Translations under genes and position numbers: made by a program
In this document: positions 17,142 through 25,912 of the stretch, in pieces
Layout of the letters: each line of letters opens with the position of its first letter
Position numbering within the stretch: position 1 is the stretch's first letter
Source of the DNA: Candidatus Desulfosporosinus nitrosoreducens
GTDB taxonomy: Bacteria > Bacillota > Desulfitobacteriia > Desulfitobacteriales > Desulfitobacteriaceae
Reading direction: 5' to 3'
Length of the DNA stretch: 53,954 nt
Assembly: GCF_030954495.1 (NCBI RefSeq)
Contig: NZ_JAVHUW010000055.1
Coordinates: 1 to 53,954, forward strand
Notes under the pieces: generated by a model
Seen by the model: only the letters and a program-made list of their open reading frames with translations
The model's database searches: none
Told to the model about the DNA's origin: nothing

Positions 17142-19409
17142 TTATAACCGCTGCGATTCCTGTGGCGACAACAAAGGGCTGACATCTCCGCTGTAAAAGA
17201 GACGGAGTCTATGCAAGGCCCTGGTACAGGCAATATATAAGAGATTTTTGTCATCTTCACTGTTAAAGTGCTCCTTATCCACATCACAGATCAGTACGGC
17301 ATCAAACTCCAGGCCTTTCGACAGGTAGACGGGAATGATGAACACTCCGGTCAAATCTACTTCCAGGTCGCTTGTGATCACTTGAACAGGAAGTTTATCT
17401 TTAAGGCGGTCGTATAAGGCCAGAACGTCTTGTTCCGTTTTACAGATTAAGCCGATGGATTGATAAGCTTTTTCCCGGCAGGTTTTGATTTCCTTGATCA
17501 TCAGCTGATCGAGAGCGGACCGGCTGGGGGCTGTCAAGAGGGCCGGGGCATCTCCTTTTCTGCTGAAACTGTTGAGTTTAAAATCCGGCTCAAGAAACTG
17601 AGCGCTGTACTCTAATATTTCCTGGGTGCAGCGAAAACTTTTGTCCAAGGTAACCAGCGCGGATTTTTTCTTATCTAAGATCCGGCTGACCTGGTCATAA
17701 AGCGAGAGATCCTCCAGCTTGCCGATGGTTTGCCTGACGTCTCCTAAAATAGTGTAGCGGGCTTTGGGAAAGAGCGCCTTCAGGATTTCGAAATGGATGG
17801 GATAGTAGTCCTGCGCTTCGTCTACGACAACCTGCTTTATGCCTTTGAAATCGGCGCAGCCTTGGGTTTTCAGGTGCAGAAAAGCCAGGGCCAGGGCATC
17901 ATCATGCCGCAAATGATCTTTGGCCAGGTTTTCACGGGTAAAGTCGATGATATCCTCAAGGCAATCCGGCAATTCGATCCCTCGGGCCAAACTGTAAAAG
18001 TAGTCTTTATTGCTGAAGAGTTTGCGATAGAGCTCCAAACCGTCTAATTCGGTAAACTTGCGCAGGTTCCGCAGTAAAACCGTGCTTTCCTGAATGGACA
18101 GCATGCGGGCGATTTCCTCCACCTCAAATTCATGCTCCGGCTGTTGGGCTACATAGTTTCTTAATTTTTGCAGGCGATGTTTGCGCTGTTCATGGACAGC
18201 CTCCAACACTGATTTTTCCAGCCGCCGCAAACGGAAACTCAGCAGAGCTTCCTGGTTGCTTTTTAAAAGCCTGGTTTTTAATAATTGGCGGTCGGCAATA
18301 TAGTTTCCGTCATAATAGATATCGCTGAACTCGATCCAGCGCTTGGGCAAGTCAGCGATAAAGCGCTTTAATATTTCCACAAACTGGCCGGACCCTTTAA
18401 ACTTCATGCTCTTTTGGACGATAGTCTGGTCCTCCTGACCGCCGGAGGAAAGTACACATTCTAAAAATTGATTCCTGGTTTGGATAGACTGTCTCTGCAA
18501 AAGGGTGCGCACTAGTTCATCAAAGAGAAGGGAGTTGACATTGTTTTCCCCCAGCTCCGGCAAAACATGGGAAATATAGCGTTCAAAAAGAGTGTTGGGC
18601 GAGATCACGACGATATTGTTATGGGTCAACTTGTCGGACAGTCCCTGGTACATAAGGTAGGCCGCCCGGTGCAGGGCGACGGAGGTTTTGCCGCTGCCCG
18701 CAGCTCCCTGGACCATCATTAAATCCATTTCCATATCGCGGATAATCATATCCTGTTCTTTCTGGATTGTCTCGACGATGGTTTTCATCTGCGCGGAAGC
18801 ATTCTGAGAAAGCAGTTTTCTCAGAAATTCATCTACGATCTGCACGTCGGCCTCAAAGAAAAAGTCCAGTTTCCCCTGGTGTATTTCATATTGGCGTTTT
18901 AAATTGACCTCGCCGTTTATTTTTCCGCCAGGGGATTCATAAAATGCCTGCCCGGTGCCAAAACGGTAAAAGACACTGGCTATGGGCGATCTCCAGTCGT
19001 ATACATATAGTTCACGGGTTTGCTCATCCATCAGTGAGGACAGTCCGATATAGATTTTGTCAAATTCAGCTTCGCCCTCGAACTTAAAATCGATGCGCGC
19101 GAAATACGGTGCCTCGATCAACCGCTCCAGGGCCAGTATCCTCCTGGCTTCCTGCTCATACTCGGAGATCTTGTCCGACACCGGGTTGGCGTATTGGTTT
19201 AAGGCGGCAAGCTCTTGAAAGTTTTCCGGCGACCAAAGGTTGGCGGCGATAAAATGAGGAGTATCCTCCCGCATTTCTTTCTTGGCAGCGATAATGGCAG
19301 CCCTATTGGCGTCGTTTTTCGTTCTGGCCTCAAATAGCTGCTTTTGGGCTAGGGATACCGTTTGTTCCAGACGCTTCACTTCAAAGTCCCGATCCAACTG
19401 CTGCTCCAA
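17142..19409 (-). CDS. helD: HelD-like RNA polymerase-associated UvrD-family helicase
   Basis: HelD proteins pull apart stalled RNA polymerase-DNA complexes with ATP, helping enzyme recycling and sometimes rifampicin resistance. This one is 755 residues. The N-terminal 90 residues are a long coiled coil (EQTVSLAQKQLFEARTKND), the arm that enters the secondary channel. Walker A is MVQGAAGSGKTS near residue 236, motif II VVVDEAQDYYP near 528, and C-terminal helicase motifs include YLSKGLEFDAVLI and YIACTRALHRL. The start is TTG after a run of G. It heads a small operon with the acyl-carrier-like gene. Confidence 0.92.
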   Translation of the reverse strand: MEQQLDRDFEVKRLEQTVSLAQKQLFEARTKNDANRAAIIAAKKEMREDTPHFIAANLWSPENFQELAALNQYANPVSDKISEYEQEARRILALERLIEAPYFARIDFKFEGEAEFDKIYIGLSSLMDEQTRELYVYDWRSPIASVFYRFGTGQAFYESPGGKINGEVNLKRQYEIHQGKLDFFFEADVQIVDEFLRKLLSQNASAQMKTIVETIQKEQDMIIRDMEMDLMMVQGAAGSGKTSVALHRAAYLMYQGLSDKLTHNNIVVISPNTLFERYISHVLPELGENNVNSLLFDELVRTLLQRQSIQTRNQFLECVLSSGGQEDQTIVQKSMKFKGSGQFVEILKRFIADLPKRWIEFSDIYYDGNYIADRQLLKTRLLKSNQEALLSFRLRRLEKSVLEAVHEQRKHRLQKLRNYVAQQPEHEFEVEEIARMLSIQESTVLLRNLRKFTELDGLELYRKLFSNKDYFYSLARGIELPDCLEDIIDFTRENLAKDHLRHDDALALAFLHLKTQGCADFKGIKQVVVDEAQDYYPIHFEILKALFPKARYTILGDVRQTIGKLEDLSLYDQVSRILDKKKSALVTLDKSFRCTQEILEYSAQFLEPDFKLNSFSRKGDAPALLTAPSRSALDQLMIKEIKTCREKAYQSIGLICKTEQDVLALYDRLKDKLPVQVITSDLEVDLTGVFIIPVYLSKGLEFDAVLICDVDKEHFNSEDDKNLLYIACTRALHRLRLFYSGDVSPLLSPQESQRL

Positions 19410-19518
19410 TGTTCAACCCCCCCGGTATTCATGTTTTGGCTGTAAATGATATAATACACACTAAAGAGGCTAATTATAAGACTAATATTCAAAAAATATT
19501 TATGGTATAATATAAGTA

Positions 19519-19563
19519 GGGAGCTTCACAAAACTACTTTTTAAAGTGGTTAGTGATGCTCCC
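19519..19563. other. Long two-part hairpin upstream of helD
   Basis: GGGAGCTTCAC pairs with GTGATGCTCCC (one mismatch), and inside it ACTACTTT pairs with AAAGTGGT, giving about 19 paired positions in 45 bases. A TATAAT box at 19504-19509 sits just before it. It could be a small RNA, a riboregulator or the relic of a mobile repeat. The rest of the gap 19410-19850 shows nothing else. Confidence 0.45.
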
Positions 19564-19850
19564 TTCATTTATCTCAACATTATTTCATGCCTGCTCCTAT
19601 ATCCATGTATTTCACTTTGCCCCCTATAAATTTGGGCATAACAAATAAGCCTTTAAGTTAGGCGCTTCTTTAAAAATCCGATTTTTTCAGGCCGTTTTTG
19701 ACGAAGGAACTTCCCAATTCACTCATCTCTTCTCTGCCCCGCCGGGTTTAAAAAACAACTTGGAACATTGGTTTTTCTATTGCCTTTTGGGGAAAGAAAG
19801 TTTTGTTCCCCTGTTTCCCACGATAATGACCATATTATTTTGTACTCAGT

Positions 19851-20189
19851 TTAATGTGTTTTTTCTTGCTTTTGACCAATTTCATTAATCTGCTTATATT
19901 TACCTTTACTAAGGGTATTTTCAATAATAGTATCAATCATATTTTCAGAAAAAGATGTCTGCCCATATGATATTGACGAAAAACGTGATGTAAAAATTGT
20001 TTGCTTTCGGTTATAAGTTCTTCCGGCCTCAATAGCTTTGGCCTTTAAATCCTCATCATCTGGATTTTCCTCTAATTTTAGAAGTAAATCATAAAATTCC
20101 TTCTTACGCGCTTCAGAATAGAATTGATTAAAAAGTGTTAAAAATAAGCCAACAAAAAACATCCCTGCCAACACGATTATAACGGGCAT
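19851..20189 (-). CDS. Hypothetical membrane-anchored protein
   Basis: 112 residues; not recognised. An N-terminal helix (VIIVLAGMFFVGLFLTLF) should anchor it, followed by a charged cytoplasmic region (EARKKEFYDLLLKLEENPDDEDLKAKAIEAGRTYNRK) and a tail reminiscent of short oligomerisation motifs (MIDTIIENTLSKGKYK). GGAGATGGGGA precedes the ATG. It stands alone, AT-rich, between helD and secF. The composition looks like real coding sequence. Confidence 0.65.
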   Translation of the reverse strand: MPVIIVLAGMFFVGLFLTLFNQFYSEARKKEFYDLLLKLEENPDDEDLKAKAIEAGRTYNRKQTIFTSRFSSISYGQTSFSENMIDTIIENTLSKGKYKQINEIGQKQEKTH

Positions 20190-20712
20190 ATCCCCATCTC
20201 CAAACTGTCAGATTAATAACTCAACTCTCGCACTCCTGGCAATGTGAATAAACAATCCCCGAAACTGACGCATAAGTTCAGCCTTCACCTTTTAGTAGAT
20301 TCGTAGCCTTACTTCCCGCATGTCTCAATGCCGCTTTTCGGACTAAGCTGAATCATTAAGGTAAAAGCAATCATCGACGATAAAGACACCGGCTGCTTTT
20401 TATTCTGTCCTCACGCCTTTATTAGTTCTCATCATTAGCTCAAAGTTTCTAGTTCATCATCTGGAATATGATTCTGTATAACTCATTTTTATTACCTCCA
20501 TTTATCACGCTCCAGCGAACACAACAGCATCCTCATAAAATTCCACACCAAGTATTTGGCCTGGCCCCTTTGTCATTGCGGCCATATAATATAGGTAGAG
20601 GGTAATAACTGCTAGTTTCTCTTAAATTATTGCCAGCATTGAGGGAATAAGTCGTTTCTTCATTTGTAGCCTCCCGACTTAGGCAATGTTAACGGTTTTT
20701 ATAATTAGCTTC
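20190..20712. other. Intergenic region with decayed small frames
   Basis: No intact gene was seen. On the minus strand there are two starts with strong ribosome binding sites (GGGAGG before 20663 and GGAGGT before 20486) that run into stop codons after 13 and 9 codons. A stem AAAAGCA/TGCTTTT lies near 20362-20400. This looks like one or two broken small genes. Confidence 0.35.
20505..20663 (-). pseudogene. Possible broken 53-codon small gene
   Basis: GGGAGG precedes ATG and MKKRLIPSMLAII, then a TAA at codon 14, after which the same frame stays open for 38 more codons (AVITLYLYYMAAMTKGPGQ and on) to a TGA. The basic, hydrophobic N-terminus looks like a signal or membrane peptide. No family is recognised. 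Confidence 0.25.
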
Positions 20713-21621
20713 TTACCTGAGACGTGTCTTAATTTCAACTAAGGCTTGACTGGCGTTGAAGATTGAGGAATAGGCGCCACTGAACACCCCTATTAACATC
20801 GCCAAAGAGAAAACTTTTGTCGATTCCCCGCCGAGGATAAAAACCGAAAATAAAGCGATTAATACGGTAACGACGGTATTGACAGATCTGCGCATAGTCT
20901 GCCAAACGGATTTATCCACCATCTCCTCATAAGTGTCTCCACGCTTCATTTTGCCCTCGTTCTCACGAATTCGGTCAAAGATAACCACAGTATCATTAAT
21001 AGAGTATCCAAAGATCGTTAAAGCCGCGGCTATGAACGAGGAATCAATTGGCCACTGAAATAGCGAAAACAGACCAACGACAACTAAAAGATCGTGCAAT
21101 AAGGCAATGATCCCCGATATCGCAAACACAAATTGAAATCTAAAGGATATATAGGCAATCATAAGCCCCGTCGCAATGATTAGAGACCAAAAGGCCTTAC
21201 GTGTAAGTTCTTGCCCCATTGACGGACCCACTTCATCCACTTGCAGAGTTTTTGGGTCGTAATCCGCCACCTTAGTTTGCAAGGCTTTCAGTAATTCCTT
21301 TTGCTTATCTGTTGGAAGTGCATCGGTTCTGATCAAAATGGATTTTCCATTAGATAACTGCACCTGCCCGTCAAGCCCGACTGATTTCAACGTATCCGTT
21401 ACAGCAGTTTGCGTGACTGGTTTTACGCATGTCAGCTCAATCATCGTTCCGCCCTTGAAATCAATTCCCAAATTCAGCCCCTGCAGGAAAATAGATATTA
21501 CGCCCGGAATAATCACCAACAGCGAAAGGACGAACCACCAAAAACGTTTCTTAACGATGTTGAAATAGAGCGGATGTATTGTTTGAACCTCTTCGCAAGT
21601 CGCTGGATGTCCTTTTTCCAT
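20713..21621 (-). CDS. secF: Protein translocase subunit SecF
   Basis: SecF works with SecD in the membrane to pull exported proteins out of the SecYEG channel, using the ion gradient. The protein is 302 residues with six membrane helices. The family motif GIDFKGGTMIEL follows helix 1, and the conserved C-terminal helices carry DTVVIFDRIRENE. Its ATG overlaps the secD stop as TAATG, so the two are translationally coupled. No yajC is in the cluster. The 20-residue hydrophilic N-terminal extension is slightly longer than usual. Confidence 0.95.
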   Translation of the reverse strand: MEKGHPATCEEVQTIHPLYFNIVKKRFWWFVLSLLVIIPGVISIFLQGLNLGIDFKGGTMIELTCVKPVTQTAVTDTLKSVGLDGQVQLSNGKSILIRTDALPTDKQKELLKALQTKVADYDPKTLQVDEVGPSMGQELTRKAFWSLIIATGLMIAYISFRFQFVFAISGIIALLHDLLVVVGLFSLFQWPIDSSFIAAALTIFGYSINDTVVIFDRIRENEGKMKRGDTYEEMVDKSVWQTMRRSVNTVVTVLIALFSVFILGGESTKVFSLAMLIGVFSGAYSSIFNASQALVEIKTRLR

Positions 21622-22856
21622 TATACACCCCTCCTAACACCGAACCATGCCGTATTCAATTTTGGGCTTATGCCTACCACTAAACGCAAAACCAGACGCG
21701 TGAAAGTAATCGCAGTGAACAAGCTCGCAATAATTCCAACTCCTAATGTCAAGGCAAATCCGCGAATAGAACCACTCCCCAAATAATACAAGGTCATAGC
21801 GGCAATGAATGTCGTTACATGGGCATCAATAACCGTGATGAAGGCACGGCTAAAGCCTGATTCAACTCCTGTGCGCAAAGATTTACCCGCACGAACCTCT
21901 TCCTTGACTCTTTCGTAAATAATAATATTAAAATCTACAGCCATCCCTATAGAAAGTATAAATCCCGCTATGCCCGGAAGGGTAAGGACAACACGGAACG
22001 TCCAAAAAACCCACAGCACTATGAGTCCATATACAACCAGGGAAAAATCGGCGACAACTCCGGGTAAGCGATAAAAAATAAGCATGAACAGGAAGATAAC
22101 GATTAAACCATAAAGTCCTGCCTGAATACTTTTATGTAACGAGTCAGTCCCCAAAGAGGCTCCCACCTGGTGCTTTTCAGAAATAGTCATGCTCACTGGC
22201 AATGAACCCGAGCGCATGAGAACAGCATCCTTCGCTGCAGACTCCAAGGTTGCATAACCGTTGATAAATCCTTGTCCATTAAGAATTGGCGTATCAACTC
22301 TCGGGTTTGCTAAAAGTTTATCATCCAGATATATACCTATTTGTTGTCCCAGATACTTTGTCGTTAAATCAGCAAACCTTTGGGCCCCCTCAGAGGAGAA
22401 TGTTAAGTTAACAACAAAGTCAACTTTGGTTGGGTCCTGCCCGGCCTTAGCATCAGACAGTTCATCTCCTTGCAGCACAACCTTTCCCTGAGGATTCCTA
22501 AACGTTAACTTTGCCGTAGTTTTCAGAATATCCACAGCTTTATCCGGATCGGTAATACCCGCCAAATCAATAACTATCCGTTTCTTATTATAATCTGCCT
22601 GGACCGTTGGTTCAGATACCCCCAGATCATTGACCCGCTTCGCAATGATCGCTTTTGCTTTGTCTAGATCATCATTAGTAATAGGTGTGCCGTTTTTATT
22701 AAGTTCGGCTTGTAATACCAAGTGAACTCCACCGCGAAGGTCAAGTCCCAAGGGAATACCTCTTACAGAGTCCAGTAAGGGTTTAATCGATAGCACTACT
22801 GATGCTGCAAGCAATAACACCAGAGCTACCAATTTGATTATGTTTCCCCGCCTCAT
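21621..22856 (-). CDS. secD: Protein translocase subunit SecD
   Basis: The partner of SecF, 411 residues. It has an N-terminal helix, the motif GLDLRGGVHLVLQ, a large extracytoplasmic P1 domain (about 50-240) and five more helices, with AGFILSIGMAVDFNIIIYERVKEE in the conserved core. It is the normal size for a Gram-positive SecD that is not fused to SecF. It starts only 14 bases after the anti-sigma-like gene, so it appears to be in an operon headed by an ECF sigma factor, an unusual setting for sec genes. Confidence 0.95.
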   Translation of the reverse strand: MRRGNIIKLVALVLLLAASVVLSIKPLLDSVRGIPLGLDLRGGVHLVLQAELNKNGTPITNDDLDKAKAIIAKRVNDLGVSEPTVQADYNKKRIVIDLAGITDPDKAVDILKTTAKLTFRNPQGKVVLQGDELSDAKAGQDPTKVDFVVNLTFSSEGAQRFADLTTKYLGQQIGIYLDDKLLANPRVDTPILNGQGFINGYATLESAAKDAVLMRSGSLPVSMTISEKHQVGASLGTDSLHKSIQAGLYGLIVIFLFMLIFYRLPGVVADFSLVVYGLIVLWVFWTFRVVLTLPGIAGFILSIGMAVDFNIIIYERVKEEVRAGKSLRTGVESGFSRAFITVIDAHVTTFIAAMTLYYLGSGSIRGFALTLGVGIIASLFTAITFTRLVLRLVVGISPKLNTAWFGVRRGV

Positions 22857-22870
22857 CTGCGTTTCTCCTT

Positions 22871-23395
22871 TTAATATGATGGAGCTTGCCTAATCCAAAA
22901 TTTATTATCCTGCCATGTTTGGGCAAGTGTCATTCGTCCAATGTTCAAGAGCTTTAGATATAATTCTAAATCGTTTCCTTGATTCAACAAAAAGCATCCC
23001 GCTAAAGTTTGCCAAAGGAGAACGCTTGTACCGGCTTTTGGAGAACTATCTGTATTAACTAATTGGGTATTAGCACTATTAGGGGCATAATTTACTTCAT
23101 CAGGCTTCTTTTCAGTAAATTTATTACTCTTATCTAAAATGAACATTGTTTTAACAGTGCTTATTAATTCCAGAGCCGAAGACTTTGCACACACTGTGAA
23201 GATTAATGTCGATCCAAATATCACGGATAATGCGCATATAAAGGCTATAAAGTAGCGTTTATAGCTTGTTTTGCGCATTGGCCTCTTTTCCAGGGCGGCA
23301 AGTATTAAGGTGAAAGTTTCTTCCGACGGTTCTATTTCCTTTGTTTTACACAAAAGTGCATTCTTGATTTTATTGTCAAGTTCAGACATTGCCAT
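22871..23395 (-). CDS. Probable anti-sigma factor, single-pass membrane protein
   Basis: 174 residues. The first 50 residues are polar and helical (MSELDNKIKNALL), one membrane helix lies at about 48-70 (FIAFICALSVIFGSTLIF), and the rest is outside the cell. Size, topology and the overlap with an ECF sigma gene mark it as the likely anti-sigma factor. The usual HxxxCxxC zinc motif is absent. I take ATG at 23395, about ten bases after AAAGGAG; starts at 23404 and 23389 are alternatives. The external domain has no recognised fold. It is followed closely by secD. Confidence 0.7.
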   Translation of the reverse strand: MAMSELDNKIKNALLCKTKEIEPSEETFTLILAALEKRPMRKTSYKRYFIAFICALSVIFGSTLIFTVCAKSSALELISTVKTMFILDKSNKFTEKKPDEVNYAPNSANTQLVNTDSSPKAGTSVLLWQTLAGCFLLNQGNDLELYLKLLNIGRMTLAQTWQDNKFWIRQAPSY

Positions 23396-23981
23396 CAAGT
23401 CCATACTCCTTTCTCTTACTAAAAAAAATGCTTACAGACGGTTCATTAAATTCTTTTTCCTTAAATATGCCATGAAGCAATAACCTGGCTTTATGAAGCC
23501 TGGATTTTACAGTTCCCGGAAAGCAGCCCAAAACCTTTGAAATTTCCTCAATGGTCATATCGTTGAAGTAATATAGTATGACGACAGTTTTCAACGGTAA
23601 ACTTAATTGTGTTAAGGCTTCATGTACCATCAAGTTGGTCTCAAAGTTATCCAATTCGGAATTGAAATCTATTGTTGTGCTTAATCCTTCTATCTTTTGC
23701 TCATCCATGAGGAGAAAGAAGTTTTGTTTTTTTACCATCCTCCAACCTGTTCTCACCAGAATCTTATAAAACCATGCCTCAAAGGCTTCCGGATTTTTTA
23801 TGGTCTGGATTTTTCGGAAGCATTCAATAAAAGATTCTTGTACGATATCCTCGGCGATTCCTTTTTGGTTGGATATAAGATAGGCAGTTCCTAAAGCCTT
23901 CTTTTTGTACAGGTTGTAAATCTCACTAAAGCTATTCAAATCACCCGACTGACATTTTATTATTAAATCGGTATTCCCCAC
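23382..23981 (-). CDS. ECF-family RNA polymerase sigma factor
   Basis: 199 residues. Region 2 lies at about 20-90 (YLISNQKGIAEDIVQESFIECFRKI, then EAWFYKILVRTGWRM) and region 4 at about 118-175 (LPLKTVVILYYFNDMTIEEISKVLGCFPGTVKSRLHKARLLL region). A C-terminal tail of 25 residues is not part of the core. It overlaps the anti-sigma-like gene and should be released when an envelope signal is sensed. The genes downstream are secD and secF, so the response may adjust protein export. Its own promoter is probably in 23982-24100. Confidence 0.92.
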   Translation of the reverse strand: MGNTDLIIKCQSGDLNSFSEIYNLYKKKALGTAYLISNQKGIAEDIVQESFIECFRKIQTIKNPEAFEAWFYKILVRTGWRMVKKQNFFLLMDEQKIEGLSTTIDFNSELDNFETNLMVHEALTQLSLPLKTVVILYYFNDMTIEEISKVLGCFPGTVKSRLHKARLLLHGIFKEKEFNEPSVSIFFSKRKEYGLDGNV

Positions 23982-24589
23982 ATCAGCCCTTCTTCCCTAC
24001 TTTCGCGCTATCTGGCGATAATTTTACTATTGACAAATCACAGTTACAGAGGCTATTCCGGCCTTTAAACGACAGCTGACATCAATGACTTTATCCTGGA
24101 GAATGTGTCATTGAGACAGCCACATTTAATCATCACGACGCGGGATCACTGCCAAGCCTTACCTGCAGATCTTTGCAAAGCTAACTGCCTTCTGCCAGAG
24201 GTACTCTGCTTATTTAACGAAGACTCTTAGAATGTATGACCAACATGAAGTTTGGCTGGTTTCCGAGACGTAGCATGATTCACCGCAAGTTACCATTAGA
24301 ATTGTCACTCCTATAATAAGAGTGTATGAAAGAGCGTAAATGGTTCACTTTTTAATGAATTTTTTAAAAGTTTTTCAGTACCTGAACATCTCTATCTAAC
24401 TTCAGGGGTTTAGGTTTCTCCAGTCTAACACACACCCTTAAAATACTATCTTTGTGACAAAAAAGCCCAAGCATACGAATAACAAATCGGAAATACGCGT
24501 TTAGGTTTAATAAACGGTAACCTAATAAGTTATTCATTAGCCTGGGCAATTATGGTCGCCCGGTTTCTTAATTTTAAGTCAAATATTTA
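23982..24589. other. Long intergenic region upstream of the sigma factor
   Basis: About 600 bases with no gene I can support. It should hold the sigma operon promoter. A 61-codon minus-strand frame (24364-24549) has no ribosome binding site or known relatives. GCCCA near 24465 and TGGGC near 24543 could close a long loop. Confidence 0.35.
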
Positions 24590-24719
24590 TTATCCGCTGA
24601 CTAATTCGCTCTAAGACTCCCGCTTCGGCAAGCGGTAAGTTAAGAGCGGCTAAGTCCCTGGATAAGTGCGACTAAGATTCAGATAGAGTTAAAACTCCAC
24701 CTGAATCAAGTCTCCTTTA
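24590..24719 (+). repeat. Dispersed structured repeat, copy 4 (full length)
   Basis: A full copy from TTATCCGCTGACTAA to the small hairpin TTCAGATAGAGTT/AACTCCACCTGAA and the end CAAGTCTCCTTTA. Its last three bases (TTA) are the TAA stop codon of the lipoprotein gene on the minus strand, so the repeat is joined directly to the coding sequence. Confidence 0.92.
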
Positions 24720-25385
24720 TATTTCAGGATACATTACTGAACTTTCTTTAACCCACACACTTACTCCGCCTGCTTCAGAAATTCTACAGTAACCATTAAC
24801 CTTTTCTTCAAGACGGCCACCATCTTCAGCGACTAATTTTACAGGGGTTGTTTTCTTGATATCGTCAAAGTTAAACGTTTTATAAACCTCCGCCCCTGCT
24901 TTAATTGTTACATCGCTTTGAACTAACGTTACTTTGTCTTTAGCATAGGGGACAGTATCATTTTCTCTTATCCAGCCTTTGTTATTAGCAAGGGAATCAT
25001 AGGTCGGAATTCGGATATAAAGCCAAGATACATCTTCAACTCTGCCTATATCTATAACCTCAGCAAGTGTATTTTTTTGAATATATCTAAATACCTGAGA
25101 ATCATCATCCGGTAATGCTAAAAGTTTATTTTCGTTTTCAATAAACCTCACTTTATAATCAGGCATAGTGCCAAAATCTATGGTCAATTGCTTTTGACGT
25201 TCTTTAAGTTCCTTTGTTTTATAATCTTCCACATTTTTTTCTAATCCGACAACTTGATCTTTTAAGGCTTGATTTTCGCGTTTTAAACTTTGATTATGAA
25301 TAGTGCTTTGGCTCAAACAGCCAACAATTATTAGAGATACAATAACAATACTAATTATGCTTAACGGCTTATTGATATATTTCAT
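24717..25385 (-). CDS. Lipoprotein with coiled coil and SH3-like repeats
   Basis: 222 residues. A type II signal peptide ends in the lipobox IVGC (residues 20-23), so the protein is anchored to the outer face of the membrane. A coiled coil follows (LKRENQALKDQVVGLEKNVEDY, about 32-60), then two bacterial-SH3-like stretches with KLLALPDDDSQVFRYIQ..WLYIRIP..GWI and VTLVQSDVTIKAGAEV..GYCRISEAGGVSVWVKES. SH3-like domains often bind cell wall peptides. The ATG at 25385 follows GGGGAGG; the longer open frame upstream is not likely translated. The stop codon is shared with the end of repeat copy 4. Confidence 0.8.
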   Translation of the reverse strand: MKYINKPLSIISIVIVSLIIVGCLSQSTIHNQSLKRENQALKDQVVGLEKNVEDYKTKELKERQKQLTIDFGTMPDYKVRFIENENKLLALPDDDSQVFRYIQKNTLAEVIDIGRVEDVSWLYIRIPTYDSLANNKGWIRENDTVPYAKDKVTLVQSDVTIKAGAEVYKTFNFDDIKKTTPVKLVAEDGGRLEEKVNGYCRISEAGGVSVWVKESSVMYPEI

Positions 25386-25865
25386 TTTGAAACCTCCCCA
25401 ACTCAAAAGCATACTGCTTTTTCCATATTGAACATGTGCTATCATATATCCCCATTTAATTCTGCGGGCAAGGTTCAAATCTCTTATATTCACTTCGGTT
25501 GAGCTTGGGATAATATGATCCAAGCGTTAATAACTGCCATTTAATATGTATTCCACATCGTTCCTCTTCCACCTTCCAAGATCATGGAAATAGTCGGGAA
25601 AACTTTTTTTAAAAAGACCGCTCCTAAACTATGAAACAATCTGGCGATTCCTCGCCCTTACTGTTTTCTAATTTCATAACAATCACAAGGAGAGTCCTAA
25701 TTGAATTGTTATATAATTCAGATCCTCTTTCTGAAGGACTGCCGGCTAAAACTGTAAGGGAATTGCCACTGCTAAGTCCACGCGATGCCCCCTTAATTGG
25801 CGGAGAATATCCCGCTATAAACTGTCACCGCTTGGGCTGAGCTATCTCAAGCATTGAGATGCTAA
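25386..25865. other. Intergenic region between the lipoprotein and the fusion GTPase
   Basis: About 480 bases with no convincing gene. It holds a small hairpin, ATCTCAAGCATTGAGAT, at 25844-25860. Short frames on the plus strand have no ribosome binding site. Confidence 0.35.
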
Positions 25866-25912
25866 AAAAGTGACCCGGAAACAGATAGGAACCTACCCGT
25901 TCACGGATCACT
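25866..25912 (-). terminator. Terminator of the fusion GTPase gene
   Basis: On the minus strand AAAGTGATCCG pairs with CGGGTCACTTT, followed by TTTTT. The 5' arm covers the stop codon. Confidence 0.7.

Noticed and set aside
24364..24549. 61-codon minus-strand frame in the long gap near the sigma factor
   Set aside because: No ribosome binding site, no recognisable family and unusual composition; it may be an accident of AT-rich sequence.
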